Shown here in pieces: positions 1 to 9,373 of a stretch of 64,000 bases of DNA (positions are counted from its first letter, which is position 1; every line of letters starts with the position of its first letter). The position numbers and the translations under genes were made by a program. Where the stretch lies: NCBI RefSeq assembly GCF_025345615.1, contig NZ_JAODWD010000003.1:372001-436000 (forward strand). Reading direction: 5' to 3'. The DNA comes from Mycobacterium deserti (GTDB lineage Bacteria; Actinomycetota; Actinomycetes; Mycobacteriales; Mycobacteriaceae). The notes below the pieces were generated by a model. The model was not told where the DNA came from and ran no database searches. It saw nothing but the letters and a program-made list of their open reading frames with translations.

Positions 1-548
1 TGGCGTCCAAGAGCGACTACCCGTTGCACCTCGGCGTCACCGAGGCGGGACCGGCGTTCCAGGGCACGATCAAGTCCGCCGTCGCGTTCGGCGCGCTGCT
101 GTCCAAGGGCATCGGCGACACGATCCGGGTGTCGCTGTCCGCGCCGCCCGCCGAAGAGGTCAAGGTCGGCAATCAGATCCTCGAGTCGCTGAACCTGCGT
201 CCGCGCGGGCTGGAGATCGTGTCGTGCCCGTCGTGTGGGCGCGCCCAGGTCGACGTCTACACGCTGGCCAACGCGGTGTCGGCCGGCCTGGACGGACTCG
301 ACGTGCCACTGCGCGTCGCGGTGATGGGCTGCGTCGTCAACGGCCCCGGCGAGGCCCGCGAGGCCGACCTCGGCGTCGCCTCGGGAAACGGCAAAGGCCA
401 GATCTTCGTCAAGGGCGAGGTCATCAAGACGGTTCCGGAGGCACAGATCGTCGAGACGCTGATCGAAGAGGCCATGCGATTGGCCGGTGAAATGGACACA
501 GAGCAGGGAACAGATGCAAGCGGTTCGCCGGTTGTGACCGTAAGCTGA
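1..548 (+). CDS. ispG: 4-hydroxy-3-methylbut-2-enyl diphosphate synthase, C-terminal part (window-edge truncated)
   Basis: This is the 3' part of IspG (GcpE), which makes HMBPP from MEcPP in the non-mevalonate isoprenoid pathway using a [4Fe-4S] cluster. The open frame is already running at base 3, so the gene begins outside the window. The residues LHLGVTEAG and the cluster-binding cysteines are visible: SCPSCGR (Cys codons 225-227 and 234-236) and [11 protein letters not shown] (Cys codon 330-332), the standard C-X2-C plus downstream Cys arrangement. It ends with TGA at 546-548. The acetyltransferase gene that follows matches the order known from M. tuberculosis (gcpE then Rv2867c). The identification is firm; only the N-terminal part is missing. 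Confidence 0.97.
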   Translation, partial: ASKSDYPLHLGVTEAGPAFQGTIKSAVAFGALLSKGIGDTIRVSLSAPPAEEVKVGNQILESLNLRPRGLEIVSCPSCGRAQVDVYTLANAVSAGLDGLDVPLRVAVMGCVVNGPGEAREADLGVASGNGKGQIFVKGEVIKTVPEAQIVETLIEEAMRLAGEMDTEQGTDASGSPVVTVS

Positions 549-600
549 GCATGACCCTTTGAGCGGGGTCACCGACCGCCCGGGATCAGAAAGAGTCCTC

Positions 601-1455
601 ATGTCGGCTCCGCCGCTGTTCCGCCTCGTCGACGAGCGACGGGTGTCGGTGGTGCGCGACGCGGGCGCGGTGCGCCGGGTGCTCGACGAAGATCCCGTCG
701 CGTCCTGCATGGTGGCCTCCCGCGTGACCAACCACGGCATCGAGCCGTCGGCGATCGGCGGCGAGCTGTGGACCCGGCGCGGTGTCGACGAATCGCTGTG
801 CTTCGCCGGTGCGAACCTGATTCCGTTGCGCGGCGGGCTATCTGACCTTCATGCGTTCGCCGACAAGGCGATGAGCACTGCGCGCCGGTGTTCGTCGTTG
901 GTTGGCCGCGCCGAGTTGGTGCTGCCGATGTGGCGGCGGCTGGAGCACGCCTGGGGAACGGCCCGCGATGTGCGCGAACAGCAGCCGCTGATGGCGTTGA
1001 GCGCAGCGCCGCTGTGCGCGACGGACCCGGCGGTACGGCGGGTGCGTCCCGAGGAAATCGACTCCTATCTGGTGGCGGCGATCGACATGTTCATCGGCGA
1101 GGTCGGCATCGACCCCCGCCTGGGCGACGGCGGCCGCGGCTACCGGCGCCGGGTGGCCGGTCTGATCGCCGCGGGTCGGGCGTGGGCGCGTTTCGAGCGC
1201 GGCCAGGTGGTGTTCAAGGCCGAAATCGGTTCGCAGTCGGCGGCGGTCGGCCAGATCCAGGGCGTGTGGGTGCATCCCGACTGGCGTGGACAGGGTCTCG
1301 GCACGGCGGGTACCGCGACGCTGGCGTCGGCCGTCATCGATACCGGCCGGATCGCAAGCCTGTACGTCAACAGCTTCAACACCGTCGCGAGGGCCACCTA
1401 CGATCGCATCGGCTTCGCCCAGGTCGGCACGTTCGCGACCGTTCTCCTCGATTGA
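601..1455 (+). CDS. GNAT-family N-acetyltransferase with DUF4081-type N-terminus (Rv2867c-like)
   Basis: A 284-residue GCN5-related acetyltransferase. The C-terminal third carries the acetyl-CoA motif: GVWVHPDWRGQGLGTA followed by a helix, then the beta6/beta7 part LYVNSFNTVARATYDRIGF. The N-terminal half matches the DUF4081 type found in actinobacterial GNATs next to ispG. I start it at ATG 601, preceded by AGAAAGAG at about 5 nt. An in-frame TTG at 559 would add 14 residues but has no clear ribosome-binding site. The substrate is unknown. Adjacency to ispG is conserved in mycobacteria, so co-transcription is likely, but no functional link to isoprenoid synthesis is evident. Confidence 0.88.
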   Translation: MSAPPLFRLVDERRVSVVRDAGAVRRVLDEDPVASCMVASRVTNHGIEPSAIGGELWTRRGVDESLCFAGANLIPLRGGLSDLHAFADKAMSTARRCSSLVGRAELVLPMWRRLEHAWGTARDVREQQPLMALSAAPLCATDPAVRRVRPEEIDSYLVAAIDMFIGEVGIDPRLGDGGRGYRRRVAGLIAAGRAWARFERGQVVFKAEIGSQSAAVGQIQGVWVHPDWRGQGLGTAGTATLASAVIDTGRIASLYVNSFNTVARATYDRIGFAQVGTFATVLLD

Positions 1456-1473
1456 CGTCCGACGCCCCTGGTC

Positions 1474-1479
1474 TACGCT
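1474..1479 (+). promoter_or_regulatory. Putative -10 box for the GyrA-coil/GNAT gene
   Basis: TACGCT fits TANNNT and lies 7 nt before ATG 1487, the spacing expected if transcription starts at or next to the start codon (leaderless). No Shine-Dalgarno sequence is present. Confidence 0.45.
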
Positions 1480-1486
1480 CACGGTC

Positions 1487-2146
1487 ATGAGCGAGCAGGA
1501 CCGCAATGTGGAACGCCGGGAGATCGCCGACGCGCTGGTCCGCGCCCTCGAACGACGCCACGAGCTGCTCGACGCCATCGTGGAGTCCGAGGACTACGAC
1601 TCGGCGATCGAGGCGATCGCGGGCATGCTCGGGACCTCCCCGGTGCCCGCCGAAGCGGTGCTGCGGTTGTCGTTCGACCGGCTCACCAAGGTGGGGCGGC
1701 GCAGGATTCGTGCCGAACTCGAGGACCTGAACAATCAGCTCAGCTTCACGATGGGCGAGCCGGCGACATCCGCGGAGGCCATGACGCTGCGGCCGTTCGC
1801 CGCGGACGCCGACCGCGACGTGTTCGCCGCGCGCACCGCTGACATGCAGGAGGCCGGCGACGGGTCCGGCGCTCCGGCAGGCGATCTCGACGACGAGATC
1901 CGTGCGGGTCTGCAGCGCGTCGAGGCCGAGGAGGCGGCCTGGCTGGTGGCCGTGCACGGGTCCGAGAAGATCGGCATGGTGTTCGGCGACCTGATCGACG
2001 GCGAGGTGAACCTGCGAATCTGGATCCACCCCGCCCATCGCAAGCACGGGTACGGGACCGCGGCACTGCGCAAGTCGCGCTCGGAGATGGCCGCCTACTT
2101 CCCGGCCGCGCCGCTGGTGGTGCGCGCGCCCGCCGCCGGCGCTTGA
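1487..2146 (+). CDS. GNAT-like protein with an N-terminal GyrA/ParC-type coiled segment
   Basis: A 219-residue protein in two parts. Residues 10-85 read like the coiled-coil region of type IIA topoisomerase A subunits: ALERRHELLDAIVESEDYDS, then AEAVLRLSFDRLT, which parallels the GyrA pattern in which a QAxAILDLRLxxLTGLE stretch is followed by a charged helix. Residues about 95-215 resemble a GNAT fold, with VNLRIWIHPAHRKHGYGTAA at the acetyl-CoA-binding motif. No catalytic tyrosine or winged-helix of GyrA is present, so this is not a topoisomerase. The start is ATG 1487, behind a leaderless-type -10; the longer open frame from 1286 overlaps the previous gene and is rejected. The function is unknown; a role in acetylation or topoisomerase interaction is only inference. 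Confidence 0.75.
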   Translation: MSEQDRNVERREIADALVRALERRHELLDAIVESEDYDSAIEAIAGMLGTSPVPAEAVLRLSFDRLTKVGRRRIRAELEDLNNQLSFTMGEPATSAEAMTLRPFAADADRDVFAARTADMQEAGDGSGAPAGDLDDEIRAGLQRVEAEEAAWLVAVHGSEKIGMVFGDLIDGEVNLRIWIHPAHRKHGYGTAALRKSRSEMAAYFPAAPLVVRAPAAGA

Positions 2147-2165
2147 CGCGACTGACGCACGACTA

Positions 2166-2198
2166 AGCGCGCCGAAACCCGAGTTTTGTTGGCGCGCT
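2166..2198 (+). terminator. GC-rich stem-loop after the GyrA-coil/GNAT gene
   Basis: The arms AGCGCGCC (2166-2173) and GGCGCGCT (2191-2198) are perfectly complementary, with an inner AAAC/GTTT pairing. It sits 20 bp after the stop codon and before the PBP gene, so termination or mRNA end-stabilisation is plausible. There is no U-tract. A further AGCGCGCT occurs at about 2242, so it may instead be part of a small repetitive element. Confidence 0.4.
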
Positions 2199-2310
2199 CT
2201 CGCACTTTCGCGACAGAAGTCGGATTTGGGGACCGAAGTAGCGCGCTGGTGTCTCACCCCTCGGTGCGCCTAAGCCACTCCACGGTCTCAACTTCGTAAC
2301 ATCTGCCCCA

Positions 2311-4122
2311 ATGGCATCTTCAGTATCACGGGCAGCGAGCGTGCTGACGGTCGCGGCGGTCCTCACGTCGCTCGGCAACGTCGTCGCGTGTACGCCGAAA
2401 CCGAATGGCCCCGAACCGGCGGCCGAGGAATTCTTCGCAGCGCTCGCGACGGGCGACACCGCCGCGGCGGCCGACCTGTCCGACCGGCCCGCCGAGGCGC
2501 GCCAGTCCCTCAACGAGGCATGGTCCGGGCTGCAGGCCACCCACCTGGACGCGCAGATCCTTGGCTCGAAGTACGCCGAGGACACCGGCAGCATCGCTTA
2601 CCGCTACACCTGGCATCTGCCCAAGGACCGGACGTGGACCTACGACGGGCAACTGAACATGGTGCGCGACGAAGGCCGCTGGGAGGTGCGCTGGAGCACC
2701 ACGGGTCTGCACCCGAAACTCGGTGAGCACCAGACGTTCGCACTGCGCGCCGATCCGCCGAGTCGAGCGTCGGTCATCGAGCGCAGCGGTTCCGAGGTGC
2801 TGGTGCCCGGGTTCGTGTACCACTACGCGCTGGACGCCACGGCCGCCGGCGGCGCCCTCATGCCGACCGCCCGCGCCATCGCGGACGCGCTTCGCCCCTT
2901 CGATCCCACCTTGGACCCGCAGCGCCTCGCCGAACAGGCTAGCGGGTCGAAACAACCGCTGAGCCTGATCACACTGCGCCAGTCCGATCACGATCGGTTG
3001 GCCGCACTCGGCGCGCAGCCCGGCGTCGTCGTCACGCCACAGGCCGAAATGGTGCCCACGGACGAGCAATTCGCGCCCGCCATCGTCAACGAGGTCGAGA
3101 AGGCGGTGGCCGACGAACTCGACGGTCAGGCCGGCTGGCGCGTCGTGACCGTCAATCAGAACGGCGTCGACGTCGACGTACTCAACGAGGTGCCCGGCTC
3201 GCCGTCGCCGTCGATCACGATCAGCCTCGACCGTGCCGTGCAGAACGCCGCGCAGAACGCCGTGAACTTCACCGGCAAGAAGGCCATGATCGTGGTCATC
3301 AAACCGTCCACCGGCGAAATCCTGGGCGTGGCGCAGAACGCGGCAGCCGACTCCGAGGGGCCCATCGCGACGATGGGCCTGTACCCGCCGGGCTCGACGT
3401 TCAAGATGGTCACCGCGGGCGCGGCGATCGAACGCGACATGGCGACGCCCAACACCATGCTTCCCTGCCCGGGGACGATGGACATCGGACATCGCACGGT
3501 GCCGAACTACGGCGGCTTCGACCTCGGCACGGTGCCGATGTCGCGGGCGTTCGCCAGCTCGTGCAACACCACCTTCGCCGAACTGGCCAGCCGGATGCCG
3601 CCGCGCGGACTGACGATGGCCGCAGCGAAGTACGGCATCGGCGCCGACTACGAGATCGAGGGTCTCACCACCGTGACCGGTTCGGTGCCGCCGACGGTCA
3701 ACCTGGCCGAGCGCACCGAGGACGGGTTCGGTCAGGGCAAGGTGGTGGTCAGCCCATTCGGCATGGCGCTGGCCGCAGCGACCGTCGCCGCCGGGAAAAC
3801 GCCTGTGCCGCAACTGATCGAGGGCAGACAGACCACGGTGAAGGGTGACCAGACGCCGATCGACCCGAAGATCCTCGACGGACTACGACCGATGATGCGG
3901 CTCGTGGTGACCAACGGAACCGCCAAGGATCTGCAGGGCGCGGGCGACGTGCGGGGAAAGACAGGCGAGGCCGAATTCGCGGGCGGCTCGCACTCGTGGT
4001 TCGCCGGTTACCGCGGTGACATGGCCTTCGCCGCGCTGATCGTCGGTGGTGGTTCGTCGGAGTACGCGGTGCGGATGCTCAAGGGCATGTTCGACCAGTT
4101 GCCCTCCGGATATCTCGCCTGA
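2311..4122 (+). CDS. Class B penicillin-binding lipoprotein (PBP-lipo, Rv2864c-like transpeptidase)
   Basis: A 603-residue peptidoglycan transpeptidase anchored outside the membrane. A lipoprotein signal ends at VVAC (Cys27). An NTF2-like MecA_N domain follows (about 35-150), then the PBP dimerisation region and the transpeptidase domain. The three catalytic motifs are intact: STFK (Ser362-Lys365), SCN (Ser417-Asn419) and KTG (550-552). It should cross-link D,D-peptides and bind beta-lactams. Length and domain order match mycobacterial PBP-lipo, which in M. tuberculosis lies in the same ispG-map interval. The start is ATG 2311; the lipobox at residues 24-27 supports it. Confidence 0.95.
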   Translation: MASSVSRAASVLTVAAVLTSLGNVVACTPKPNGPEPAAEEFFAALATGDTAAAADLSDRPAEARQSLNEAWSGLQATHLDAQILGSKYAEDTGSIAYRYTWHLPKDRTWTYDGQLNMVRDEGRWEVRWSTTGLHPKLGEHQTFALRADPPSRASVIERSGSEVLVPGFVYHYALDATAAGGALMPTARAIADALRPFDPTLDPQRLAEQASGSKQPLSLITLRQSDHDRLAALGAQPGVVVTPQAEMVPTDEQFAPAIVNEVEKAVADELDGQAGWRVVTVNQNGVDVDVLNEVPGSPSPSITISLDRAVQNAAQNAVNFTGKKAMIVVIKPSTGEILGVAQNAAADSEGPIATMGLYPPGSTFKMVTAGAAIERDMATPNTMLPCPGTMDIGHRTVPNYGGFDLGTVPMSRAFASSCNTTFAELASRMPPRGLTMAAAKYGIGADYEIEGLTTVTGSVPPTVNLAERTEDGFGQGKVVVSPFGMALAAATVAAGKTPVPQLIEGRQTTVKGDQTPIDPKILDGLRPMMRLVVTNGTAKDLQGAGDVRGKTGEAEFAGGSHSWFAGYRGDMAFAALIVGGGSSEYAVRMLKGMFDQLPSGYLA

Positions 4123-4151
4123 GAAGTCGCGGCGGTACCGTTGGTAGCGGC

Positions 4152-4733
4152 ATGACTGGCATCAACGAGCACGAATCGGTCCTGCGCGTTTCAGACGCGG
4201 ATCGCAACGGCACGCTGCGGCGGTTGCACAACGCCGTGGCGCTGGGGCTCATCGACATCGAGGAGTTCGAGGAACGCTCGGCGATGGTGTCCAGCGCCCG
4301 TTTACACGCGGACCTCGATGCGCTCGTCGGCGACCTGCCCGGACCAGGAGCGATCATCACCTCGGCCGCCGACAAGGTCGAACTGCGCGGCGTGCTCGGC
4401 TCGCTGAAACGTCACGGCGAGTGGACCGTGCCCACAAGGCTCGCGCTGCACCGCCGGATGGGTTCGGTGGATCTCGACCTGACGCGGGCGCGGTTCGCGG
4501 GTCCCATGGTCGTCGTCGAACTCGACATGAAATTCGGCGGACTCGACTTGCGGCTGCCAGACGGCGCCAGCGCCTCCATCGATGACGTCGAGGTCGTCGT
4601 CGGCAGCGCACACGACCACCGCAGGGATCCACCCGCCGAGGGCACGCCGCACGTCATCCTCACCGGCAAGGTGGTATGCGGGTCGGTCGACGTCCGTGGG
4701 CCGCGCAAATCCTGGCTGCGCCGCAACGGCTGA
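4152..4733 (+). CDS. DUF1707 SHOCT-like domain protein with LiaF-like C-terminus
   Basis: A 193-residue protein. The N-terminus [20 protein letters not shown] followed by [19 protein letters not shown] is the DUF1707 signature (short helical domain with conserved R-x-SDADR). The C-terminal half (about 85-185) alternates hydrophobic beta strands with the pattern of the cell-wall-active antibiotic response domain (LiaF/DUF2154): [13 protein letters not shown] and [16 protein letters not shown]. There is no membrane segment. It lies 29 bp after the PBP gene on the same strand, consistent with an envelope-stress role, but this is inference. TACCGT at 4136 is a possible -10 box for its own start. 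Confidence 0.85.
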   Translation: MTGINEHESVLRVSDADRNGTLRRLHNAVALGLIDIEEFEERSAMVSSARLHADLDALVGDLPGPGAIITSAADKVELRGVLGSLKRHGEWTVPTRLALHRRMGSVDLDLTRARFAGPMVVVELDMKFGGLDLRLPDGASASIDDVEVVVGSAHDHRRDPPAEGTPHVILTGKVVCGSVDVRGPRKSWLRRNG

Positions 4734-4840
4734 ACACCGGCGTGCAGGTAGGGCGCACGCCGGGTGTCGGCGAACCGCTTGGCGAAACGTCGCCAACCTC
4801 GTCGATCTCGATGGGCGACGAGACTAGCTCGCCCTGCCGC

Positions 4841-4846
4841 TACCCT
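4841..4846 (+). promoter_or_regulatory. Putative -10 box for map (leaderless start)
   Basis: TACCCT (TANNNT) lies 6 nt before ATG 4853. No Shine-Dalgarno sequence precedes the ATG, so a leaderless transcript is likely. Confidence 0.5.
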
Positions 4847-4852
4847 GGCGTC

Positions 4853-5710
4853 ATGCCCGTTCGCACCGCACTTCGTCCCGGCGTGGTGTCTCCGACGCTG
4901 CCGGTGCCCAACGCGATTCCCCGGCCCGAGTACGCCTGGAAGCCGAGCGCCAACGAGGGCAGCGAGCCATGGGTTCAGACGCCCGAGGTGATCGAAAAGA
5001 TGCGCGTCGCCGGACGCATCGCGGCGGGCGCGCTGGCCGAGGCAGGCAAGGCCGTCGCCCCGGGCGTGACGACCGACGAACTGGACCGCATCGCCCACGA
5101 GTACATGGTCGACCACGGCGCCTACCCGTCGACGCTGGGCTACAAGGGCTATCCCAAGTCGTGCTGCACCTCGTTGAACGAGATCATCTGCCACGGCATC
5201 CCGGACTCGACGGTCGTCGAAGACGGAGACATCGTCAACATCGACGTCACTGCCTACATCGACGGAGTGCACGGCGACACCAATGCGACCTATCTGGCCG
5301 GCGACGTGTCCGAGGAGCACCGCCTGCTCGTCGAGCGAACCCATGAGGCGACCATGCGCGCCATCAAGGCGGTCAAACCCGGTCGTGCGCTATCGGTGGT
5401 CGGACGGGTCATCGAGTCGTATGCAAACCGGTTCGGCTACAACGTGGTTCGTGATTTCACCGGCCACGGCATCGGGACCACCTTCCACAACGGACTCGTC
5501 GTGTTGCACTACGACCAGCCGGCCGTCGATACGGTGCTCGAGCCGGGGATGACGTTCACCATCGAACCGATGATCAACCTCGGCGCACTGGACTACGAGA
5601 TCTGGGACGACGGCTGGACCGTCGCAACCAAGGACCGCAAGTGGACCGCACAGTTCGAGCACACGCTGGTGGTCACCGACGACGGCGCCGAGATCCTGAC
5701 CCAGCTGTGA
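4853..5710 (+). CDS. map: Methionine aminopeptidase, type 1c
   Basis: A 285-residue metallopeptidase that removes initiator methionine from nascent proteins. The dinuclear-metal ligands are all visible: the two Asp of [14 protein letters not shown], His in [10 protein letters not shown], Glu in TIEPMI and Glu in QFEHTLVV. A roughly 40-residue N-terminal extension with [14 protein letters not shown] is the proline-rich linker typical of actinobacterial type 1c enzymes (MapB of M. tuberculosis has the same 285-residue length). An upstream in-frame extension to 4676 overlaps the DUF1707 gene and would be lost with a leaderless start at 4853. The stop overlaps the cobQ start by 4 bp (GTGA), so the two are translationally coupled. 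Confidence 0.97.
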   Translation: MPVRTALRPGVVSPTLPVPNAIPRPEYAWKPSANEGSEPWVQTPEVIEKMRVAGRIAAGALAEAGKAVAPGVTTDELDRIAHEYMVDHGAYPSTLGYKGYPKSCCTSLNEIICHGIPDSTVVEDGDIVNIDVTAYIDGVHGDTNATYLAGDVSEEHRLLVERTHEATMRAIKAVKPGRALSVVGRVIESYANRFGYNVVRDFTGHGIGTTFHNGLVVLHYDQPAVDTVLEPGMTFTIEPMINLGALDYEIWDDGWTVATKDRKWTAQFEHTLVVTDDGAEILTQL

Positions 5711-7179
5711 GCTCGGGCGCGCTGCTGGTCGCCGGAACCACCTCCGACGCCGGCAAGTCGATGGTCGTCGCGGGGCTGTGCCGGCTGCTGACCCGCAAGG
5801 GGATTCGCGTCGCACCGTTCAAGGCGCAGAACATGAGCAACAACTCCGCGGTCACCGTCGACGGCGGTGAGATCGGGCGGGCGCAGGCGATGCAGGCCCG
5901 CGCCGCCGGACTGGCACCACACACCAGGTTCAATCCGGTGTTGCTCAAGCCCGGCAGCGACCGGGCGTCGCAACTGGTGGTGCGGGGTCGCGCCGTCGGC
6001 ACCGTGCGCGCAGGTGACTACTTCTCCCACCGGAGTGCACTCGCCGCCGTCGTGGCCGAGGAATTGGCAGGATTGCGAGACGAATTCGACGCCGTCATCT
6101 GCGAAGGCGCGGGATCGCCGGCCGAGATCAACCTGCGCGCAACCGATCTGGCCAACATGGGGCTCGCGCGCGCCGCCAACCTACCGGTCGTCGTCGTCGG
6201 CGACATCGACCGCGGCGGGCTGCTGGCCCACCTTTACGGGACCGTTGCCGTGCTCGAACCGGAAGACCAGCGGTTGATCAGCGGGTTCATCGTCAACAAA
6301 TTCCGCGGCGATCCCGCGCTGCTGGCTCCGGGCCTGGACCAACTGCGCGCACTGACCGGCCGCCCGACCTACGGGGTGGTTCCCTACGCCGACGGTCTCT
6401 GGCTCGACACCGAGGACTCCGTCTCGGTGCTGGCCCATCGCGTCGTCGGCGATCCGCAGCCGCCGCGCGGACAGCGGTGGCTGCGCATCGCCGCGGTCCG
6501 GTTGCCGCGCATCTCGAATTCCACCGACGTGGAGGCGCTGGCGTGCGAACCCGGCGTGCTCGTCCGCTGGGTGACCGACCCGGTTGATCTGGCGGACGCC
6601 GACGTCGTGGTGATTCCCGGCAGCAAGGCCACCGTCGCCGACCTCGGCTGGCTGCGGGAGCGCGGCCTGGCCGACGGCATCACCGCGCACGCCGCGAGCG
6701 GCAGGGCGGTGCTGGGCATCTGCGGCGGCTTCCAAATGCTGTGCCGTCACATCGATGACACCGTGGAGTCCACGACCGGCGCGGTCACCGGTCTTGACCT
6801 GCTCGACGCCGACATCGTGTTCGCCGCGGAGAAGACGTTGTGTCGCCACGAATCCGCCCTACGCGGATACGAGATTCACCACGGGCTCGTCGCACGCTGC
6901 GCCGAGGACGACTGGCAGGGCGTCGGGGTCCGCCGCGGCATGGTCTACGGAACCCATTGGCACGGACTGCTCGACAACGACGATCTGCGCCGCCGCTGGC
7001 TCACCGAGGTGGGTCCGCCCGGCTTCGTCGTGGCCGACGACGTCGACGTCGCCGCACGTCGGGACGCCCAACTCGATCTGATGGCCGACCTGTTGACCGC
7101 GCACCTCGACATCGACGCCGTCATGGACCTGCTCGTCGACGGTCCGCCCGCGCGGCCGACGGTCGTCACCTCGGTCTAG
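5707..7179 (+). CDS. cobQ: Cobyric acid synthase (adenosylcobyric acid amidotransferase)
   Basis: A 490-residue enzyme that amidates four side chains of adenosylcobyrinic a,c-diamide in cobalamin synthesis. The N-terminal ATPase domain has the dethiobiotin-synthetase-like P-loop GTTSDAGKS and [11 protein letters not shown]. The C-terminal class I glutamine amidotransferase domain has the nucleophile in LGICGGFQ (Cys339) and histidines in GTHWHGL (His417/419). The start is GTG 5707, overlapping the map stop. The stop TAG forms a CTAG palindrome with the stop of the convergent lacI-type gene, so their ends overlap by 4 bp. CbiP/CobQ rather than MurT/GatD is supported by the length and the NMSNNS stretch. 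Confidence 0.95.
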   Translation: MSSGALLVAGTTSDAGKSMVVAGLCRLLTRKGIRVAPFKAQNMSNNSAVTVDGGEIGRAQAMQARAAGLAPHTRFNPVLLKPGSDRASQLVVRGRAVGTVRAGDYFSHRSALAAVVAEELAGLRDEFDAVICEGAGSPAEINLRATDLANMGLARAANLPVVVVGDIDRGGLLAHLYGTVAVLEPEDQRLISGFIVNKFRGDPALLAPGLDQLRALTGRPTYGVVPYADGLWLDTEDSVSVLAHRVVGDPQPPRGQRWLRIAAVRLPRISNSTDVEALACEPGVLVRWVTDPVDLADADVVVIPGSKATVADLGWLRERGLADGITAHAASGRAVLGICGGFQMLCRHIDDTVESTTGAVTGLDLLDADIVFAAEKTLCRHESALRGYEIHHGLVARCAEDDWQGVGVRRGMVYGTHWHGLLDNDDLRRRWLTEVGPPGFVVADDVDVAARRDAQLDLMADLLTAHLDIDAVMDLLVDGPPARPTVVTSV

Positions 7180-8177
7180 TGTCCGGCGCGCACCTTCTCG
7201 CCGGGCAGCGCGCAAGATGTGCGAGTCACCAGCGAGACCGGAAGGATGGTCCGCCGCCGCAACCGCCGATTCGGTTCGTCGAGCCGGGCGAAGAGCCGAT
7301 CGGCCGCGAAGCGGCCCATCTCGTCACCGTCCTGGTGGACCACTGTGATCGCGGGTCGAAGGGCGGCCGCCGTCGGGAAGTCGCCGAACCCGATCAGTCC
7401 GATGTCCTTGCGGCGCAACGCCTGTAAGGCCGATATGACTGCGATGGTGCAGCGGGCGTTGGACGAGAACACCGCGCTCGGCGGATCGGGGGCGTCGAGC
7501 GCCTTGCGCAATGCGGCCGTCAGCGTGGGGATGTCGAGCGCACCGATGTGAACGTGGCCCTGCGGCAGGCCCGCCTCATCAAGCGCCTGTTGCCAGCCCT
7601 TGTGCCGCAGCAGTCCGGTCACCGTGTCGTCGCCCATGAACGCGATGCTGCGGTGGCCGTGCGAAATGAGGTGACGGGTCCCGTCGCGTCCGCCTCCGAC
7701 GTCGTCCTGCACCACCGCATCCGCGGTCAGCCGCCCCGGCTCCCGGTCGACGAACACCAGCGGCGTGCGCTTCTGCCACGGTCGCAGGTATGACATGTCG
7801 CGACCGACCGGACAGATGATCATGCCCGACACTTGGCGCTTCAACACCGCTTCGAGGGACCGCTGTTCGTGTGACGGTTCCCAGCCGACACTGGTCAGGA
7901 TGACCGCGGCGTCACGTTTGCTCGCCTCGCGCTCGACCGCGTCGATGATGCTGGCGAAGAAGGGATCCGCGACGCCGGGGACCGCCACACCGATGGCGGC
8001 GTCGCGCCCGGCGCGGAAGGAGACGGCGAGCATGTTGGGCACGTACTGAAGTTCGTCGATCGCCCGCTCGACACGCTCACGGACATGGGCGGAGACGTAG
8101 CGGTCGTTGTTGACCACCCGCGAGACCGTCTTCGCACTCACCCCGGCATGGCGGGCGACGTCGCGCATCGTGGCCAT
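7176..8177 (-). CDS. LacI-family transcriptional regulator of the sugar cluster
   Basis: A 333-residue repressor. Residues 3-50 form the LacI DNA-binding domain: [20 protein letters not shown], then the hinge helix [20 protein letters not shown]. The rest is the periplasmic-binding-protein-like effector domain ([20 protein letters not shown] through [20 protein letters not shown]). ATG 8177 is preceded by GGAGGG. It is divergent from the mannose-6-phosphate isomerase/ABC importer genes. Two near-palindromes at 8212-8225 and 8247-8260 lie in the intergenic space and recur in front of the SDR/HAD pair at 18016-18029. It probably represses its own gene and both divergent units until a sugar or sugar phosphate binds. 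Confidence 0.93.
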   Translation of the reverse strand: MATMRDVARHAGVSAKTVSRVVNNDRYVSAHVRERVERAIDELQYVPNMLAVSFRAGRDAAIGVAVPGVADPFFASIIDAVEREASKRDAAVILTSVGWEPSHEQRSLEAVLKRQVSGMIICPVGRDMSYLRPWQKRTPLVFVDREPGRLTADAVVQDDVGGGRDGTRHLISHGHRSIAFMGDDTVTGLLRHKGWQQALDEAGLPQGHVHIGALDIPTLTAALRKALDAPDPPSAVFSSNARCTIAVISALQALRRKDIGLIGFGDFPTAAALRPAITVVHQDGDEMGRFAADRLFARLDEPNRRLRRRTILPVSLVTRTSCALPGEKVRAGH

Positions 8178-8211
8178 CGACCGTCCCTCCTCGCTCGGTC
8201 AGCGGCAAGTA

Positions 8212-8225
8212 TGTCACCGATGTCA
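8212..8225. promoter_or_regulatory. Putative LacI operator 1
   Basis: TGTCACCGATGTCA, a 14-bp imperfect palindrome with the central CG typical of LacI-family sites. It lies 35 bp upstream of the lacI-type start codon. Confidence 0.55.
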
Positions 8226-8246
8226 GGGCGGGGCGGGCGAATCTTC

Positions 8247-8260
8247 TGACACCGGTGACA
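8247..8260. promoter_or_regulatory. Putative LacI operator 2
   Basis: TGACACCGGTGACA, a 14-bp imperfect palindrome related to operator 1 and to 18016-18029. It lies 76 bp upstream of the isomerase start at 8336. Confidence 0.55.
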
Positions 8261-8335
8261 CACTCGCGAATGTGGCGTACTCTCCGGCGCAGAAACTGCG
8301 TGACTTGGGTAACAAATTCAGGAGACGCCGAACGA

Positions 8336-9373
8336 GTGATCCCGCAATCGCAACTCCTGCCCCCGAACGTGGTTCCGCATTGGTATGCGGGCGGGCCGGC
8401 GTTGGCCGCGTGGCGTGGGCTGCCGCCGGTCGGTGAACGATCCCCCGAGGAGTGGGTCGGCGCCACGGTTGCCCGGTTCGGTGAGCCGGATCTCGGCCCT
8501 GCCCGGCTCGCCGATGGCAGGTTGTTGCGAGACGCGATCGGAGACGATCCCATCGGATGGGTCGGGCGCGATGACGCCGAGCCGGGTGACATCGGTGTGC
8601 TGGTGAAACTGCTGGACGCCGGCCAACGGCTACCCGTGCACGTGCACCCCACCCGCGAATTCGCCTGCAGCCATCTCGGGTGCCCATACGGAAAGACCGA
8701 GGCGTGGTACATCCTGCAGGCCGCCGACGGCGCGGCGGTCTGGGTGGGGTGGCGCGAAGAGGTTGACCCCGAACGGCTCTCGGCACTCGTCGAGGCTCAG
8801 GACACGGAAGCGATGCTTTCTCTGATGCACCGGATCGAGGTGCGCCCCGGCGACGGTGTGCTGGTCCCCGGGGGCACCCCGCACGCGATCGGGCGGGGCG
8901 TCTTGCTCGTGGAGGCGCAGGAACCCACCGACCAGTCGATCCTGTTGGAGCGGGCCAACACCACCGCCTCCGACGACGAGATCTTTCTCGGCCTCGACCG
9001 TGATGTTGCGCTATCGGCCGTCGACTCAGCGGCGCTCGACGATGTTGACGGGCTCCTTCGGCACGCCCGACCCGACACCGCCGGCTTGACCCCGGTCTTA
9101 CCCGAGGCGGCGGCGGAGTACTTCCGCATGGATCTGCTCACCCCGCATGGCGATGCGCCCGCGGGGTTCGCCGTCGCGGTGGTGCTCTCCGGATCGGGGT
9201 CGTTGAGTCCGGCCAACGGCGAGTCCCTCGCTGTGACAAAGGGCAACACGCTCGTCGTACCCGCATCGTCGGGTCCATGGCACGTCGCGGGTGACCTCCG
9301 GCTGCTGGTCTGCCGGGCGGGGGAGTCCTGGCCGCCGCGACCAACGCCGAGCACACAGGAAGGCACGGGATGA
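8336..9373 (+). CDS. Class I mannose-6-phosphate isomerase (ManA-type cupin)
   Basis: A 345-residue zinc cupin interconverting mannose-6-phosphate and fructose-6-phosphate. Metal and substrate residues are visible in LPVHVHPTREFA, YGKTEAWYIL and VPGGTPHAIGRGVLLVEAQE. The start is GTG 8336, with AGGAG at 8320-8324. The open frame extends upstream to 8255, but that part overlaps the presumed control region and does not look conserved. Its stop overlaps the ABC ATPase start (ATGA), so it is the first gene of the import operon. This suggests that mannose, or a related hexose entering as a 6-phosphate, is one of the substrates. The enzyme could act on another aldose phosphate. Confidence 0.9.
   Translation: MIPQSQLLPPNVVPHWYAGGPALAAWRGLPPVGERSPEEWVGATVARFGEPDLGPARLADGRLLRDAIGDDPIGWVGRDDAEPGDIGVLVKLLDAGQRLPVHVHPTREFACSHLGCPYGKTEAWYILQAADGAAVWVGWREEVDPERLSALVEAQDTEAMLSLMHRIEVRPGDGVLVPGGTPHAIGRGVLLVEAQEPTDQSILLERANTTASDDEIFLGLDRDVALSAVDSAALDDVDGLLRHARPDTAGLTPVLPEAAAEYFRMDLLTPHGDAPAGFAVAVVLSGSGSLSPANGESLAVTKGNTLVVPASSGPWHVAGDLRLLVCRAGESWPPRPTPSTQEGTG

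Noticed and set aside
2326..3813. 495-codon minus-strand frame opposite the PBP lipoprotein
   Set aside because: Low-complexity His/Arg/Gly composition; the plus strand has complete transpeptidase motifs.
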